Source: Lactarius indigo
Lineage: Eukaryota; Basidiomycota; Agaricomycetes; Russulales; Russulaceae
Direction: 5' to 3'
NCBI GenBank assembly: GCA_025766275.1
Contig: JAFKAC010000049.1
Coordinates: forward strand, 1-64,000
DNA length: 64,000 nucleotides
Part shown: positions 33,657 through 45,570 of the stretch, piece after piece
Numbering within the stretch: the stretch's first letter is position 1
Layout of the letters: each line of letters starts with the position of its first letter
Program-made: the position numbers and the translations under genes
Notes under the pieces: generated by a model
Told to the model about the DNA's origin: nothing
What the model saw: only the letters and a program-made list of their open reading frames with translations
The model's database searches: none

Positions 33657-34175
33657 TGTTACGTTTCGATGCGGACTGGTCATTTGGACTCGGACCCTTA
33701 CTGTACCGGTTGCAGCTACGGCGGTAAGGTAGATTAGTTGCGGACTTACGATAGGCGATACGAGTACGATAGGAGATTGCACGTTGATTGCTGACTGAGG
33801 ACTGCGCCACTAATACTAGTAGTAGTAGTATTAGGGTTCGAGTTACTTACGCGATACGTTGGACGCTACTATACCGTGACTCATAGCAGCGCTTGAAAGC
33901 CTGCTCAACTTGTATTTAATCTGTCTTGTGAAGACCAAGATACACCATCTTGGTCTTCTTGAATCGTCACTTGCTTTCCTTCTCTCTCTCTTTCTCTTTC
34001 TTCTATTGCCCCTCTTAAAGCAGTGCACCTTCGAGTGTTCATCATCGCCTACGCTTGGACCTTCGCGTCTTCAAGACATTTGTTGCATCTGGACCTTTGT
34101 GTCCTCAGAATATTCGCTGAGTTGTTATCGCCTCTAACGAAGCTCAAGTCGAGCTAACGTCGTGACGACGTTACA
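33657..34175 (+). repeat. 3' LTR of A2
   Basis: 519 bp, reads identical to the 5' LTR; followed by target duplication ATCAG and the satellite. Confidence 0.95.
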
Positions 34176-35068
34176 ATCAGAGTGTCGGAGAGTCAGACAG
34201 TCAGACAGTCAGACAGTGGGAGAGTCAGACAGTGGGAGAGTCAGAGTGTCAGAGTGTCAGAGTGTCAGAGTGTCAGAGTGTCAGACAGTCAGACAGTCAG
34301 ACAGTCGGAGAGTCAGAGTGTCAGAGTGTCAGAGTGTCAGACAGTCAGAGAGTCGGAGAGTCAGAGAGTCAAAGAATCAGAGAGTTGGAGAGTCAGAGCG
34401 TCAGAGTGTCAGACAGTCAGACAGTCAGAGTGTTGGAGAGTCAGAGAGTCAGAGAGTCAGAGCATCAGAGAGTCAGAGTGTCAGACAGTCAGAGAGTCAG
34501 AGAGTCAGAGTGTCAGAGTGTCAGAGAGTCAGAGAGTCAGAGAGTTGGAGAATCAGAGTGTCAGAGAGTCAGAGCGTCAGAGTGTTGGAGAGTCAGACAG
34601 TCAGACAGTCAGAGTGTCAGAGTGTCAGAGAGTCAGAGAGTCGGAGAGTCAGAGAGTCAGAGTGTCAGAGTGTCAGAGTGTCAGAGCGTCAGAGTGTCAG
34701 ACAGTCAGACAGTCAGAGAGTTGGAGAGTCAGAGAGTCGGAGAGTCAGAGCGTCAGAGTGTCGGAGAGTCAGACAGTCAGAGTGTTGGAGTGTCAGACAG
34801 TCAGACAATTAGAGAGTCAGAGAGTCAGAGAGTTGGAGTGTCAGAGAGTCGGAGAGTCAGAGTGTCAGAGTGTTGGAGAGTCAGACAGTCAGACAGTCAG
34901 AGTGTCGGAGTGTCAGACAGTCAGACAGTCAGAGTGTCAGAGTGTCAGAGTGTCAGAGTGTCAGAGAGTCAGAGAGTTGGAGAGTCAGAGCATCAGAGTG
35001 TCAGACAGTCAGACAGTCAGAGAGTTGGAGAGTCAGACAGTCAGAGTGTCAGAGTGTTGGAGAGTCAG
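34176..35068 (+). repeat. 8-bp satellite, plus orientation, piece 2
   Basis: Continuation of the array at 25626-26318 after A2. It ends in GTCAG at the left border of the A-like solo LTR. Confidence 0.95.
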
Positions 35069-36898
35069 TGTAACGTCGTCACGATGTTAGCTCAACTTGA
35101 GCGCGATAGAGGCGGTAACAACTTAGCAAATGGCACGACGGTGCGTGATGAACAGCAAGATGGAACCTATACTCACAGTGGGACAAAGTACTGTGGTGAG
35201 ATAGAGGTAGCAACTGGTAAGCAGCAGAGGGGAAGTCTTGCAGGTGAAGCAGAAGTAAAGTCTGGCACACAAACAGTGAGAACTGATGTTATACATTGGA
35301 GGGAAGGGAGCTTACCTGGCACACAAACAGTGAGAACTGATGTGGACCAGGAGCGTACATCCTACTCTACTTATACACTTTCTGGGAGTGACACTATACA
35401 AGGGATGTAACACAGGTCACGTACTACAAGACAGTTATTTGTTCTACAAATGGACAAAGGAGTGGACGTTCTGAGAACAAGGACAGAAAGAACAAGGAGA
35501 GTCTAGAAGTAAGTGATATCATAATGACATCATAATAAGGATAGAACTAAAAAGAGAACAAAGAAAGATACAAGAACGCATAGTACAATGAAAGGTCTGG
35601 ATATGTCCATATGATGTCACTGTACATGATGTCATAGATAAAGAAGTCCGAGATTGTACAGATCAAATCTAATCTAAAGCGGTCCTAATTAATCTACAGC
35701 AGTCCGTATCTGTAAGTCCGGTCCGTAAGAGCCGCTAAGTGCGCAAGGGTCACTTATCAACAGTGCGGAGACCCGTGTCCCTGCCTTAGTGAATGCGCGA
35801 AGGCACACTGGCAGGTCTTACTCTGCAGACTTCAATATAGGTAAGAGAGAGAGAGTTGTTTAAGAGAAGAGAAGAGAAGAGACGATTCAAGAAGACCAAG
35901 ATGGTGTATCTTGGTCTTCTCATCCTATCTTAAATACAATTCGAGCAGGCTTACAAGCGCTGCTATGAGTCACAGTAGGTAAGCGTCCAACGTATCGCGG
36001 AAACATCTCGAACCCTAATACTACTAGTACCAGTACTAGTGGCGTCAGTCATCAGTCAGCTATTGTACTGTATCTCCTATCGCACTATCGTATCACCGTA
36101 AGTGTTACGGACTGGACTTGTTTTTAACTTTACCTTAATTTCTTACTTACACTTGCATTCGCGGGAAAGTCTTTCCTTTCTTGGCTTTCCCTTTTTCGGA
36201 CTTGCTGCGCACTAGGAGCCTTAAGATTCTCTCCTAGTGCAAAGTGAGACAATGAGACACTCATTGTCCTTATAAGTCTTTATTACTACTATACTTGGGC
36301 TAAATGCACCCTTTTATGGCAGGTGTCTCATTTCTATTTTTAACTTTGAGACATGTCTCACTTGCCTTTTATATCCATGTTTCTTCCCACACTTACTGCG
36401 GATAGCTGTGCACACCTTCTTCTTTTTCCCATGCCTGCTGTGGATTGCTGTGTTATTTCTCACGCTTACTGCGGATTGCGCCATTTGTTTGTTCCGCACA
36501 AACAAACCCTTTTCTATATAAGTCGTGGCCCTAGGTAGCTTGTATCCTTAGACTCGACTTCTTTACCATCACAGTATACATTGTTTTCCCATTCCCTTGG
36601 GGTAACTCTCTGCTGAACCGTCGAACCTCTTGAACCCCTGAACTCCTCTCACATCTTGAGTATTGTGTCGTACTCTAAAGATCCTTGTTAACCACTTAAA
36701 CCTTGCCACTATCGGCTGAACCCTCGCTCATTGACATAGAAAGACTAGACTTGCTCACGCCGAGCTGAACGTTCCTACTGTAACGTTACAGTAAGTAAGT
36801 CCGCAACTAATATACCTTACCGCCGTAATCGCAACCGGTACAGTAAGGGTTCACATACAACCGAGACACAACAGTCTGTACATGGTCGAAACGTGACA
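35069..36898 (-). mobile_element. Solo LTR related to family A, long form, with nested family D solo LTR
   Basis: On the minus strand it begins TGTCACG and ends CGTTACA, flanked by GTCAG (35064-35068, 36899-36903) within the octamer satellite. Without the nested insertion it is 1137 bp, twice the length of the A2 LTR. The U3 part matches A (CTTACTGTACCGG, R-start inverted repeat at 35891-35919, minus-strand TATTTAAG 34 bases from ATCTTGGTCTT), but it has about 600 bp more after R, including a 27-bp direct repeat (CACAAACAGTGAGAACTGAT at about 35270 and 35321). No internal element region is left, so it is a solo LTR from LTR-LTR recombination. Confidence 0.85.
36103..36790 (+). mobile_element. 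Solo LTR, family D, nested
   Basis: 688 bp, TGTTACGG...ACGTTACA, flanked by the duplication GTAAG (36098-36102, 36791-36795). It splits the A-like LTR. It contains TATATAAG at 36515-36522 and AGACTCGACTT at 36550-36560. No coding sequence. Confidence 0.9.
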
Positions 36899-37067
36899 GT
36901 CAGAGCGTCAGAGTGTCGGAGAGTCAGAGTGTCAGAGTGTCAGAGTGTCGGAGTGTCAGACAGTCAGACAATCAGAGAGTCAGAGAGTCAGAGAGTCGGA
37001 GTGTCAGAGAGTCGGAGAGTCAGAGCATCAGAGTGTCGGAGAGTCAGACAGTCAGACAGTCAGTCAC
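36899..37067 (+). repeat. 8-bp satellite, plus orientation, piece 3
   Basis: Resumes after the A-like solo LTR with GTCAGAGC and ends near CAGTCAGTCACAG. Confidence 0.9.
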
Positions 37068-37533
37068 AGTCTCGGGGACCTCAGAAGGCAGTGTGTAGCC
37101 TGGATCACCTGTCAGAAACTTGGCAATTCATTTAGAGCACCTGAACAGATGAGTTTGAGCAAAAGCTCACCTGGTTATGTGACTCAATTTGCGTGGGTGC
37201 GGTCGGGTTTTCTCTGGCAGCACAATCTCTATTCTCATAGTTGGAAACTGCCTAGAGTGCGAGATAATTCATGAGTTGAGGTGAATAAGACAAGAAGCCA
37301 CACCTCATTGACAACCGGAACCTGCAGACTACCCATTTCTGCAGGGTCAGGGTGGCGTTTAGGTGCCACTCTGAGTGACCGGCGTGTGGGGTGGAATGGA
37401 AACAGGGGAAAGCGCCAACGCATGAGTACTGTCATGAAGTGGGAGGAAATCGTAGTGACGGATAAAGGGGGCTTTGAATCTTAAATAGTTCTGTATGATT
37501 TGCACTGTGCAAATATTGATATTGCAATGGGTC
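37068..37533. other. Unassigned spacer
   Basis: No gene or known repeat recognised. It lies between the plus-oriented satellite and a family C solo LTR. Confidence 0.4.
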
Positions 37534-37538
37534 ACAAA

Positions 37539-38234
37539 TGTCATGAACCTCCCTGCTATCTTTCCCTCTCTTATCTGATCCATCTCTATTCCCTTTCTTA
37601 CACCTTCTGTGCTATTCTTGTTCACCCTTCTCCCGCCTTGCTGGCATGACACCATCTTGTACGATGTTGACACCATCTTGCCAGCACATTACTCTATCTA
37701 TAGCAACCAGTAGCACTATGCGCTCAGGCGCAATCCTGTACTATATAAGGAACCCTGTAGTGCACCTTAGCTCCTTAGCTTTGGCTTAATCAACTATCTG
37801 CATTGTATCTCCCATTGACTCCTTAAGTGCCTCAGTTCCTTCAGCACTCAAGCCCTTGACCTAGAACCTCTGACCCTTGACCCTTACCCCCTTTGGGTCA
37901 TTCCCCTCTCAGCCTCTGTGCAGGCTTCCCCTTGACTTCGCTCTCATCCTCTTCCTGTCTTACTGGTCAGCCCAGTGACACGTGACCTTTGGACTTAGGC
38001 CACCGAGCTCGTCCATTGCTGCTACAGACTCAGTCACCTTATCACAAGGGGCTGTTACAGAAGGACCTTTCCCGCCTTATCATAGGGGGATTGCCACAGA
38101 CTTAGCTACCTCGGCATAGGAGTTATTACAGAAGACCTTAGGAGTCCTTCCACTCAGTGGGGATCCAACTCAGAGTCCATTGCCTTAGGCAGGATCTGTT
38201 ACAGAATGACGCACGCCCCCGCAGAGGCGTGACA
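37539..38234 (+). mobile_element. Solo LTR, family C, plus strand
   Basis: 696 bp, TGTCATG...GCGTGACA, flanked by ACAAA (37534-37538, 38235-38239). TATATAAG starts at 37743. The second half has degenerate 60-70-bp internal repeats, each with a TTACAGAA motif. It matches the minus-strand copy at 41027-41763. Confidence 0.9.
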
Positions 38235-38239
38235 ACAAA

Positions 38240-38946
38240 GGTGTATGCACATGTGTGTGCTGAAAACCAAGCGCAATTTCGCTTAGAATAACTGTCAGGT
38301 GTTGGAAAGCTCATTTCAGTACAGAACAACTTGGATCAGGGGGAACACGTGTCGAGCAATGCCACAGCAAAAGCACACGGTACTAAGACCCCAACTTTGG
38401 ACTTAATCCTTCAGGTCCTTTTGACCTCAGCTAAGAAATACTGCTCCAAGTCCGATACTATGAGAATCTGGCCCCACAAATACCTCGAGGCCACAGTTTA
38501 TGTGGGATTATGAGAATTCACCATTTTATGAGCAAGGGGATGAGATTAGCAGTGATGTAAAGGTCTGGTGATGAAGGTGATCCGGCTAAGTGGGCCGGTC
38601 AGGTGATGAGTTCTGAAAGAGCCAGTTCAGTTGGCAATGAGAAAAGCACAAAGTTGAAAGATGATAGAGGATAAGCAAAGATGTACAAAGGCAAAGAGGG
38701 CTTCACTTTGGAGAGGGAACTTAGAGGTACATGAGAGGGATTAGGGGAAGACAACTGGATAATAATTTGAGTACACAAGAGCACATTTTTATACATTTTA
38801 GCTATGTTTTTAGAGATAAGCCTAAATAGAAGTAAAGTAAAGTAGAGTAGAGTAAATACACATGGGCTTTTGAAGGCATGAAACAGGAGTAGAATACATA
38901 CAGAAAGGAAGCTGAGAATGAAGGACTAAGGGGTGTGAGACCCCTA
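38240..38946. other. Unassigned spacer
   Basis: No convincing gene. Open frames up to 65 codons look fortuitous. A short AAGTAAAGTAGAGTAGAGTA run is at about 38831-38851. Confidence 0.4.
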
Positions 38947-39422
38947 TCCGACACTCTGACACTCTGACTGTCTGACTGTATGACTCTCCAACTCTCTGAC
39001 TCTCCAACACTCTGACGCTCTGACTCTCCGACTCTCTGACTGTCTGACACTCTGACACTCTGACTGTCTGACTGTCTGACACTCTGACACTCTGACTGTC
39101 TGACTCTCCAACTGTCTGACTCTCCGACTGTCTAACTGTCTGACTGTCTGACTCTCCGACTCTCTGACTCTCCAACTCTCTGACTGTCTGACTGTCTGAC
39201 TCTCCGACACTCTGATGCTCTGGCTCTCCGACTCTCTGACTCTCTAACTCTCTGACACTCTGACACTCTGACACTCTGACTGTCTGACACTCCAACTCTC
39301 TGACACTCCGACTCTCTGACACTCCAACTCTCTGACACTCCGACTCTCTGACTCTCCAACTCTCTGACTCTCCAACTCTCTGACTGTCTGACTGTCTGAC
39401 TCTCCAACACTCTGACACTCTA
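38947..39422 (-). repeat. 8-bp satellite, minus orientation, piece 4
   Basis: Same octamer as at 25626 but with the opposite strand written (ACTCTGAC, ACTCTCCGAC). It ends in CTCTA at the left border of element B1. Confidence 0.95.
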
Positions 39423-39999
39423 TGTTACACCCTAGCAGGGGCGTGGGTTCTAGAGGTTCTGAATCACACAAGTATCAAGCGAAGACCTCTGTTGTCTTAT
39501 TGCTATGAAATACGAGTGATAAAAGTGTGGCACAAGGTGCAGCACTACTCTGCTGTGTAGGACTCCTCGTCCGAAGTGTTTAACACTTCTCTACACTTGA
39601 TCTTGCTAGTGCGCAGAGTGTAACAGGTGTAATGCGTTGATATAGTTCAACTGCAAAGACTTCGAAGTGTCCTGGTCAAGGACTGAGGTAGGGGATGCAC
39701 AAGAAGAGGGGATAAGGCGAAGTCACACCAAAGTACGAAGGCAAGGTTGCTAGATTGCAAACGAAGCCAAGTCTGGCTTCCTACGGTCTATGGTACAGGT
39801 TTATATAGGACAGGGTTCCAAACAACATGAACACAAGTCCACACAATATCAAAGAGACTAAACGGAGTAAACAGAAGTTCGGATCAAAGAAACAGCGCCA
39901 CTAGTAACAGTAGCTCCTTTGGTAACAAGGTATGGTACAGAAGGGGAAGGCAAGGTGGAGACATACTGTGGCTTAGGTCCGAAGCGTCGGATCATAACA
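39423..39999 (-). repeat. 3' LTR of B1
   Basis: 577 bp, on the minus strand TGTTATG...TGTAACA. Confidence 0.95.
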
Positions 40000-40015
40000 T
40001 GAGCCCCTCTCTAAG
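40000..40015 (-). other. Polypurine tract of B1
   Basis: Minus strand CTTAGAGAGGGGCTCA ends directly at the 3' LTR; B2 has the same at 63650-63662. Confidence 0.75.
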
Positions 40016-40025
40016 TCAACTCTCC

Positions 40026-41026
40026 CTAGAGTGCTTCAAAGTCCATCAGGTCATAGACATCATTGTCTACATTGTTGGAGGGGGTGCTTTCGCGAGGGAG
40101 GGGGCAGCGATGTTGGCGAAGGAAGTTGAAGGGGCCATGGGCCCCACACTTGCGACAGTTTTCATACTTGGGGCACTTGATTTCTTCGTGGCTGTTACTG
40201 GTAAAACACTTGCCACACCACTGAGTGCGTTCTTCTGGTGCTGGCCAGAGGCACTGATAGGGGAAGTGGTCAGTGCTGGAGCACCTCCAGCAGAACTTCT
40301 GTTTTTGAGGGCAGGCGAAGGAGAGGTGATCTTCAGACTGGCACCTGTAACAAAGTCGAATGGTGCCAGTCTCCTTCTTGTTGGCTCTGCGCTTGCGTCT
40401 CTTCTTCCTTTCTGCAGAGGGACTAGGTCCTTCTGGTTCGTCGTGGAGTCGTGGCATGGAGTGGTAGCGAGATGGAGCAGGGGCAGGAATGGGGTGGACT
40501 TCAAAGGGGTGAGTTTCTTCTTCCGGAGGAGGGGGGTGTAGTGTGAGCCATTGGTCTGCAATCCGGACATAGGCCTTGTGTTCTTGCAGCCTTCTTCGGG
40601 TGCTGGTTAGTTGCATGTCCATGTTGAGAAGGTGCCTTTTGAGGGGCTCCATCGTCTTGTACAGGCCTTCAATCTCCTTTCGAAGGGCCTTCTGGTTTCG
40701 CAAAAGTCGGCGAGTCCTGGAGATTTCTGCTGTGAGGCGGTCATCTTTCAGGTCTTCTAGGACTTCATCGACTTGTCTGGCTGTGGGGGAAGCTTCGTCC
40801 AAGTTCTGCATCTGAGCTGGGGTGATGGGGGGAGCTGGGTTGTGGGGGTCGTCGTCTCTGGGAAGGAGGAAAAGGGGGAGGCCATAGTGGGGGAGGTTTT
40901 TGCCCATGGTGCCGATGACATCTTCTTTGTTTTCACTGATCTTGATCCATTTGGCATCCTTTCGGATGTACAAGGTTGGGTCAGCGTCGTCAGGGATGAG
41001 GAAGTGGACATAGCGGCTGCTCCAGG
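40026..41026 (-). pseudogene. pol: pol of B1, 3' part beyond the nested solo LTR
   Basis: It continues the pol frame after the family C insertion: SSCYVHFLIPDDADPTSYIR, LPHYGLPLFLLPRDD, LTAEISRTRRLLRNQKALRK, a coiled coil, a basic KKRRKRRANKK patch, then zinc knuckles CYRCQSEDHLSFAC, CWRCSSTDHFPYQC, CGKCFTSNSHEEIKC and a last CRKCGAHG...HRC cluster. It ends in TAG at 40026. The first two knuckles have the exact C-x2-C-x4-H-x4-C form. Separated from the rest of pol by the insertion; no ATG near its start. Confidence 0.85.
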
Positions 41027-41763
41027 TGTCACGCCTCTGCGGGGGCGTGCGTCGTTCTGTAACAGATCCTGCCTAAGGCAAAGGACTCTGAGTCGGATCC
41101 CCACCGAGTGGAAGGACTTCCTAAGGTTGTCTGTAACAGCTCCTACACTGAGGTAGCTGAGTCGGTGGCAATCCCCCTGTACTAAGGTGGGAAGGTCCTT
41201 CTGTAACAGCCCCTTGTGCTAAGGTGACTGGGTCTGTAGCAATGGACGAGCTCGGTGGCCTAAGTTCAAAGGTCACGTGTCACTGGGTTGACCAGTAAGA
41301 CAGGAGGGGGGTAAGAGCGAAGTCAAGGGGAAGCCTGCACAGAGGCTGAGAGGGGAATGACCCAAAGGGGATGTGGGTCAAGGGTCAGAGGTTCTGGGTC
41401 AAGGGCTTGAGTGCTGAAGGGACTGAGGCACTCAAGGAGGCAGTGGAGATACAACGCAGATAGTTGATTAAGCCAAAGCTAAGGAGCTAAGGCGTACTAC
41501 AGGGTCCTTATATAGTACAGGATTGCGCCTGAGTGCATAGTACTACTGGTTGCTATAGATAGAATAGTGTGCTGGCAAGATGGTGTCAACATCGTGCAAG
41601 ATGGTGTCATGCCAGCAAGGCAGAAGAAGGGTGAACAAGAATAGCACAGAAGGTGCTAGAACAATCAGATAAGGGGAAACAGAGGTCTAAGAAGGTAACT
41701 GCCAACAAAGGGAACGGATCAGATAGGGACTGGAAAGGGAAAGTGACAGGGGAGTTCGTGACA
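41027..41763 (-). mobile_element. Solo LTR, family C, nested in B1 pol
   Basis: 737 bp with 7-bp perfect terminal inverted repeats TGTCACG/CGTGACA and flanking duplication CCAGG (41022-41026, 41764-41768). Minus orientation by TATA box (TATATAAGG on the minus strand, about 41513). It cuts the B1 pol frame, which would run 45 nt into it before a stop (41719). Confidence 0.95.
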
Positions 41764-44700
41764 CCAGGGGTCATTCAAGAAGAAGGGGTAGCCAGGGTCG
41801 TCGTCTTCTTCAGCAGTGATGTGCATCCTTTCATAGTTAATGGGGAGTGCGTCCATGATTGGGTCGTTGATTATTTCGCTGAGACGAGTCATGGTCACTC
41901 TAGGATCAGGAGGGGAGGTGGTAGGCCGGTGTATCTCGGGAGTGGGGGGAGCTGTGTGTCCAGGAGGGGGAACGCGAAGGGCTATTCCTCCTCCTTCTGT
42001 TTCTATGACGCTGGGCATGGTGGGATCGATGGGTTGTGGCTCCTGGATGAGTGAAGGCAAGGAAGGGGGTCGTGCTGGGAAGGGAGAATAGCCAGAGGAG
42101 GGTGTGACAGAGGGTGTTTCGTCAAAGGAGCCTCTTTCCATGGCACGAGCAACAAGGCGTTCTACAGAGGAGGAGCGAGAGGGCATGGTGAGGAAGCTAG
42201 TGGGGAAGGTGGTTGCTGTTCGTACTGTTACTTCCTTTCGTTTTAACCATTGCTTTGCTCCTTCGCTTCTGGGGTTGCTTTCAAAGTGTTCCTGAATAAG
42301 TTCTGGGGCGTTGAGGTTCTTTTCTGGTTCCCAACTGTTGTGTGCATCGGAGTATCCCTTCCACTTGATTAGGAACTGTAACTGGTTCCTGTGGCGTCTT
42401 GTTTCTAGTATTTTCTCGACTTCCCACTCCTGTTCTCCATCTACTAGATCTGGGGGTGGTTCCGTAAAGTTCTTTCCATGTATGGGGGTTTCTTTGTATG
42501 GCATCAGGAGTGACGCATGGAATACTGGGTGGATCCGCCACTGGTGGGGAAGTTTCAGGGCATATGTGGTGGCGGAGATCTTCTTTGTGACCCTGAAGGG
42601 TCCATATCTTTTTGGGGCTAACTTGAAACTAGGGTGCGTTGTTTTCAAGTTCCTGGCATCTAGCCACACGCTATCTCCTTCTGTGTGTTGTTCGAAGCGA
42701 GAGGATCCTTTGTAGAGTGACTGTGCATGGGTAATTGCTGCTTGGGCGGTCCTTCTGGCTTCCTGGATTCGCTCCAATCTCTCTTGTGTTCCTGGTACTG
42801 TGGTCGTTCTTTCTGGTTGGTGTACTCTTGGAATGTATCCAAGGATTAATTCGTAGGGTGCCTTTTTAGTGGTTGCGCTTGGCCAGGAGTTGTGGGTGTA
42901 CTGTGCCAGTGGTAGTAGCTCCATCCAATTGTCTTGTTGATGGTTTATGAACATTCGGAGGTACTGTTCTAACCACTGGTTTGTTCGTTCTGATTGTCCG
43001 TCTGTTTGTGGGTGGTATGCTGTGCTGATGTTTTGTTCTATGTCAAGCACTCTGCACAGTTCTTTGATGAACTTCGCTGTGAATCTGGGGTCTCTGTCGG
43101 AGATGACCCTTCTTGGTAGTCCATAGTGTGGCAGGACAGTTTTGGCATAGAGTTTTGCCACTCCTTCTGTGTCTATTGTTTCGCTGCATGGGATAAAGAA
43201 GGCCGCTTTGGAACAGTCATGATCCGTGATGGTGAGAATTGTGTCATTGTCTTCTGATTGGGGTAGCTTTGTGATAAAGTCTAGAGCGATGGTTTCAAAA
43301 GGGAGTGCTTCTGGGTTAGTCTTGATGGGGAATATCGGTGGTTTCGGGTTCCCAGGGAAGTTCTTGTTTGATTGGCATGTGGCACAGCCCTTTACATATG
43401 CGGATATGTCGTCTTTCATGTTTGGCCACCAAAAGTCTTGTGACACTAACCACAAGGTCTTTGTTATTCTGGGGTGTCCAGCTGTTTTTGTATCGTGAAA
43501 CAGGGAAATTACCCCCCTCTTTAGCGGTGTGTTGTCCACAACCACCAGTTTGTCACCTCTCCACCAGTGTTTGCCTTGTTTTACTAGGTGGAAGGGGGCG
43601 GCCCACTCGTCTAGAGTGTCTTGGTGGTCTAATTGGTGTGCCATGACCCGGTCATCTATCCTTATGGAGAGAGCGGAGTTTGCGAAGATGGTTGGGGTCA
43701 GGACCACTACATCAGTGTTATCCCCTGCTCCAGTGTCGTGGTCAGGGCGTCTTGACAGGGCATCAGCATGGTTTTGGGGTCCGGGTTTGTGGTGAAGTTT
43801 GATGTGATAGTCTGCAAGTCTGGGGATGTAGCGCGCCACTCTCCTATTGATTTGTCGAGGGTGGCGATAATACTCTAGGTTTTTGTGGTCTGTAAACACT
43901 GTGATTTCGTGGGGGGATCCCAAAAGAAGGTGTCTCCAGTGTTCCAGTCCTCTGATTACTGCCAGGAGTTCCCTGTCATGGATGTCATAGTTGCGCTCTG
44001 CTTCGGAAAATGATTTGGAGAAGTATCCCACTGCTTGTGGTTTGTTTCGGCTGTCTCTTTGTGTTAAGATTGCCCCTGTGGCGAAAGCAGAGGCATCTAC
44101 TTCTAGTTCGAAAGGTTTGTCCATATCTGGTTGGCATAAGATGGGGTCTTTGCACACAAGCGTGATGAGAGCTTCTAAGGCTTCTGCTGCTTCCTTTGTC
44201 CATCTGAAGGGTCCTTCTGATGTCTTTATTGTGTCCGTGATGGGTCTTGCTAAGTGAGCGAAGTTGGGGATGAAGGGTCGCTGATAACTTAGTGTTCCCA
44301 ACACGCTTCTTGCTTGTTTGACTGACTTGATGTCTCTTGGCCAGTCTTTTAGTCCTTCTACCTTCTTTGGGTCGATTTTGATTTGAGACCCATCGATGAC
44401 AATGCCTAGGTAGTGGATCTTTCTTTGTTCGAACATGCATTTCGACGCTTTAAGGAAATAAGATTCCTTTTCACAGATTTCCAAGAACTCGTGTACAATT
44501 TGTCTGTGGCGTTCTGTATCTTCTTCTGTGGCTATCAGGACATCGTCCATGTACACAAATAGCTCTCTTGGGTATTTGTCCATAAGTGGTCGAAGTATTC
44601 TGCTCATGGTTCTTGCAAAGGTGGCTGGTGCATTTGTGAGGCCAAAGGTCATGACTCGAGGGATGAACAGCCCCCTTGGTGTCTTGAAGGCTGCCTTCCA

Positions 44701-45570
44701 CTGGTCTTCCTCTTTTATGTGGATATTATGGTACCCCCATCTGATATCGAACTTTGAGAACAGTGTTTTCCCATTTAAATTGGTCAGGATGTCAGAGATG
44801 AGAGGTAGTGGGTAAGTGTCTTTTATTGTCCAGGTGTTTAGGGGTCTGTAGTCCAGGATAGGGCGCAACCCTCCATCTGTTTTCTTTCTGAAGAAGAAGG
44901 AGGAAGCGTAGGGGGAGCTTCCTTCATAGATGTATCCTTTTGCTATGTTTTCGTCGAGATATGCCTTCAACTCCTTGTCTTCTTCTGGAGTCAAGGGGTA
45001 GATTTTGCAGTTGATCTTGTTGGGTGCATCTGGTCGCAATGTGATGGGATGGTCCTCTTCTCTTTCTGGGGGGAAGCGCTGTGCTTCTTCATCTGAGAAT
45101 ACTTTGTTGTGGCGCTGGTATTCTTCTGGGATTGCAGTTTCTTTTACTGGGTCAAAGGTTGTTTTGGTTGCTGCCGCTTTCGCTTCTTGGTCTGGGTTTT
45201 CGTGTTCGAACCAGGGGTATCCAAAGATCATTCTGTCTTCCCCTAGGCTAGTTACGAAAAACTGGAAAGGAGTTTCTTCTTCTCCTCTTTTTATCCATAA
45301 CTGGCATGTTTCTGTCATGGTGCCATCTTTGTTTAGCGATCCATCTACATTTCGGACCAATCTGGGTGGTTTCAGAGGAGTGGTTCCTAGTCCAAGTTTT
45401 TGAATTAGGTTTCGGTCGATTAGGTTGTCTGTTGCACCGCTGTCTAGCAGCACATTTATGCGAGCTTCTTTGTAGTAAAGGCGAACGAGGACTTTGATTG
45501 TCATAGCACTATCGCGAACACTATACATTGAATTGGCCTCCCTGTCAGCTCTTACAGGTCGGCATTGCAA
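41764..45570 (-). pseudogene. pol: pol of B1, main part, truncated by a solo LTR
   Basis: About 1268 codons without a stop. Order: protease (DSGATDNLI), RT (FDIRWGYHNIHI; YMDDVLIA), RNase H (DASAFATGAILTQ), integrase zinc-binding part (HPRITKTLWLV...CATCQSNK), core (DFITKLPQSEDNDTIL, DRDPRFTAKF, TDGQSERTNQWLEQYL), chromodomain (WEVEKILETRRHRNQLQFLI, KWKGYSDAHNSWEPE), Pro-rich extension. The HPRI in place of HPGI is a G-to-R change in the zinc-binding part relative to B2. It lacks 28 residues between PWFEHENPD and QEAKAAAT that B2 has. It overlaps the gag end in the -1 frame; no ATG is found at the overlap, so it is probably expressed by frameshifting (gag frame GAT TTT TGC is a weak slip site) or from the ATG in ANSMYSV. 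Confidence 0.93.

Larger units (their letters stand above)
26319..34175 (+). mobile_element. Element A2: complete Ty3/gypsy chromovirus with identical LTRs
   Basis: 7857 bp; LTRs 26319-26837 and 33657-34175 (519 bp each) are identical as far as I can read. Target duplication ATCAG at 26314-26318 and 34176-34180, inside the octamer satellite. Gag and pol are complete in length but carry one nonsense codon each (TGA 27187 and TGA 30717). Identical LTRs mean a young insertion; the two stops either arose since, or the copy was moved in trans by an intact relative. Confidence 0.97.

Noticed and set aside
40026..40973. A separate zinc-knuckle gene on the minus strand
   Set aside because: Comparison with B2 shows it is the 3' part of pol, cut off by the family C solo LTR at 41027-41763.
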